Below the pieces are notes generated by a model. It was not told the origin of the DNA, made no database searches, and saw only the letters and a list, made by a program, of their open reading frames with translations. From assembly GCA_012064385.1 (NCBI GenBank), contig QRDG01000411.1, positions 165,816 to 229,815 on the forward strand: DNA of 64,000 nt. The letters are read 5' to 3'. This document shows positions 63,421-64,000 of the stretch, in pieces; position 1 is the stretch's first letter, and each line of letters starts with the position of its first letter. The stretch comes from Puccinellia tenuiflora (Eukaryota > Streptophyta > Magnoliopsida > Poales > Poaceae). The position numbers were made by a program, and so were the translations under genes.

Positions 63421-64000
63421 GCTCATTGGAGCTAGTTATACCTCGATAGCTAGTTTTATTTTGATAGTTATTTGTGTTTCAGGTAGCTGGATACCTGATG
63501 TGACTATGTATAATTTGTAAATCGATGTGAACTTGGTTTGATTGTAATGATTTTAATGTGCAATGTTTGGCCATTGGCTATGTATTATTACTGCTTCTGT
63601 TTTCTCTGCTGTTCCCTTTTTCATATTGTTATTGGAATTTTAGATCTGAAAATATGTACCTGACAACTGGGAGCCACCACTGGAGTCTGACAATTCGGAC
63701 CCACAGTTGAAACCTGACAACTGGGATCTATTCTTACTAGTGGACCCAACTTTTGAAAAAGAAAACAGAAACTCTTGGCCCAAAAGGCCTCCGCCCATAA
63801 AAAAAGGTTTTAATTGTTGGGCTTGGCCCATGTTGCTGACTAGAATTCACAGGAAAAAATATAAATAGGCTGAATTGTTGGGCTTGGCCCATGTAAAGGA
63901 TCGAACTGGACTGGGCTGATTCTGATCCATGACCTTCACATTTGGTCACAATCTTTCCACGTAGGATTGGCCACCTAGGATCTGACGTGGCTACGCCAGA
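63421..64000. other. Unclassified sequence with short repeats at window end
   Basis: ACCTGACAACTGGGA occurs at 63659 and again at 63713. AATTGTTGGGCTTGGCCCAT occurs at 63812 and 63872. Such repeated GGGCTTGGCCCA words are common near ends of DNA transposons and in promoters. No terminus can be assigned within the window. Confidence 0.45.

Overview
This is a stretch of plant nuclear DNA, almost certainly from a large-genome grass and probably a member of the Triticeae (wheat, Aegilops, barley or rye). The evidence is the element content: En/Spm-type CACTA transposons with short subterminal repeats, Athila-type gypsy elements with a TGGCGCCGTTGCC primer-binding site, L1-type LINEs, TTA/TAA-flanked Harbinger MITEs and a Helitron. 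All were read by eye; no database was searched. I see no intact single-copy host gene. Nearly all coding sequence belongs to transposable elements, most of it broken. The only candidate for non-transposon coding sequence is a weak set of possible exons at 62.1-63.4 kb.

Layout. 1-741: one end of a CACTA element holding a 5S-rRNA-like relic and a Harbinger MITE. 742-2631: AT-rich repeats and promoter-like sequence without a recognisable gene. 2632-6444: a 3.8-kb foldback whose two ~1.9-kb arms, separated by only ~14 bp, are opposite copies of the 5' part of an Ulp1-like (C48 peptidase) transposon gene; the right arm runs on into the decayed protease domain (to ~7490). 7816-8219 and 9359-10395: two non-autonomous DNA transposons. 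10432-30290: three tandem copies of a ~2.5-3-kb non-coding unit, used as landing sites by a Helitron (copy A), a hAT MITE (copy B), and two LINEs plus a third LINE-derived piece (copy C). The larger LINE in copy C (18316-28931) was then split by a hAT MITE and by a short-LTR retrotransposon (21101-27965). The latter contains another non-autonomous LTR element and a gypsy gag-protease fragment. 30944-32949: LINE ORF1, cut by a CACTA end at 32950. 32950-36110: fragment of that CACTA element (minus strand) with an LTR-retroelement fragment inside. 36111-54353: a non-autonomous Athila-type gypsy element (gag and protease, no RT or integrase), interrupted by a Mutator-like element (39523-40843) and by a complete 10.2-kb CACTA element (41445-51599) with tnp2-like and tnp1-like genes. 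54354-61856: three further LTR retroelement pieces. 61857: a single N exactly where recognisable retroelement sequence stops. 61858-64000: possible exons and unclassified sequence.

Because the host units are duplicated and several insertions have target-site duplications, the order of many events can be read directly from empty sites. Two features stand out: the 3.8-kb foldback of the Ulp1-like gene, and a second, smaller foldback with a similar ~13-bp spacer at the 3' end of the tnp1-like gene of the CACTA element. Both could be transcribed into hairpin RNA that would silence their own families. The tnp2-like gene is one ~3.5-kb reading frame broken only by three stop codons. Two of them are CGA-to-TGA-type changes and the third fits CAG-to-TAG, the pattern expected from deamination of methylated cytosine.
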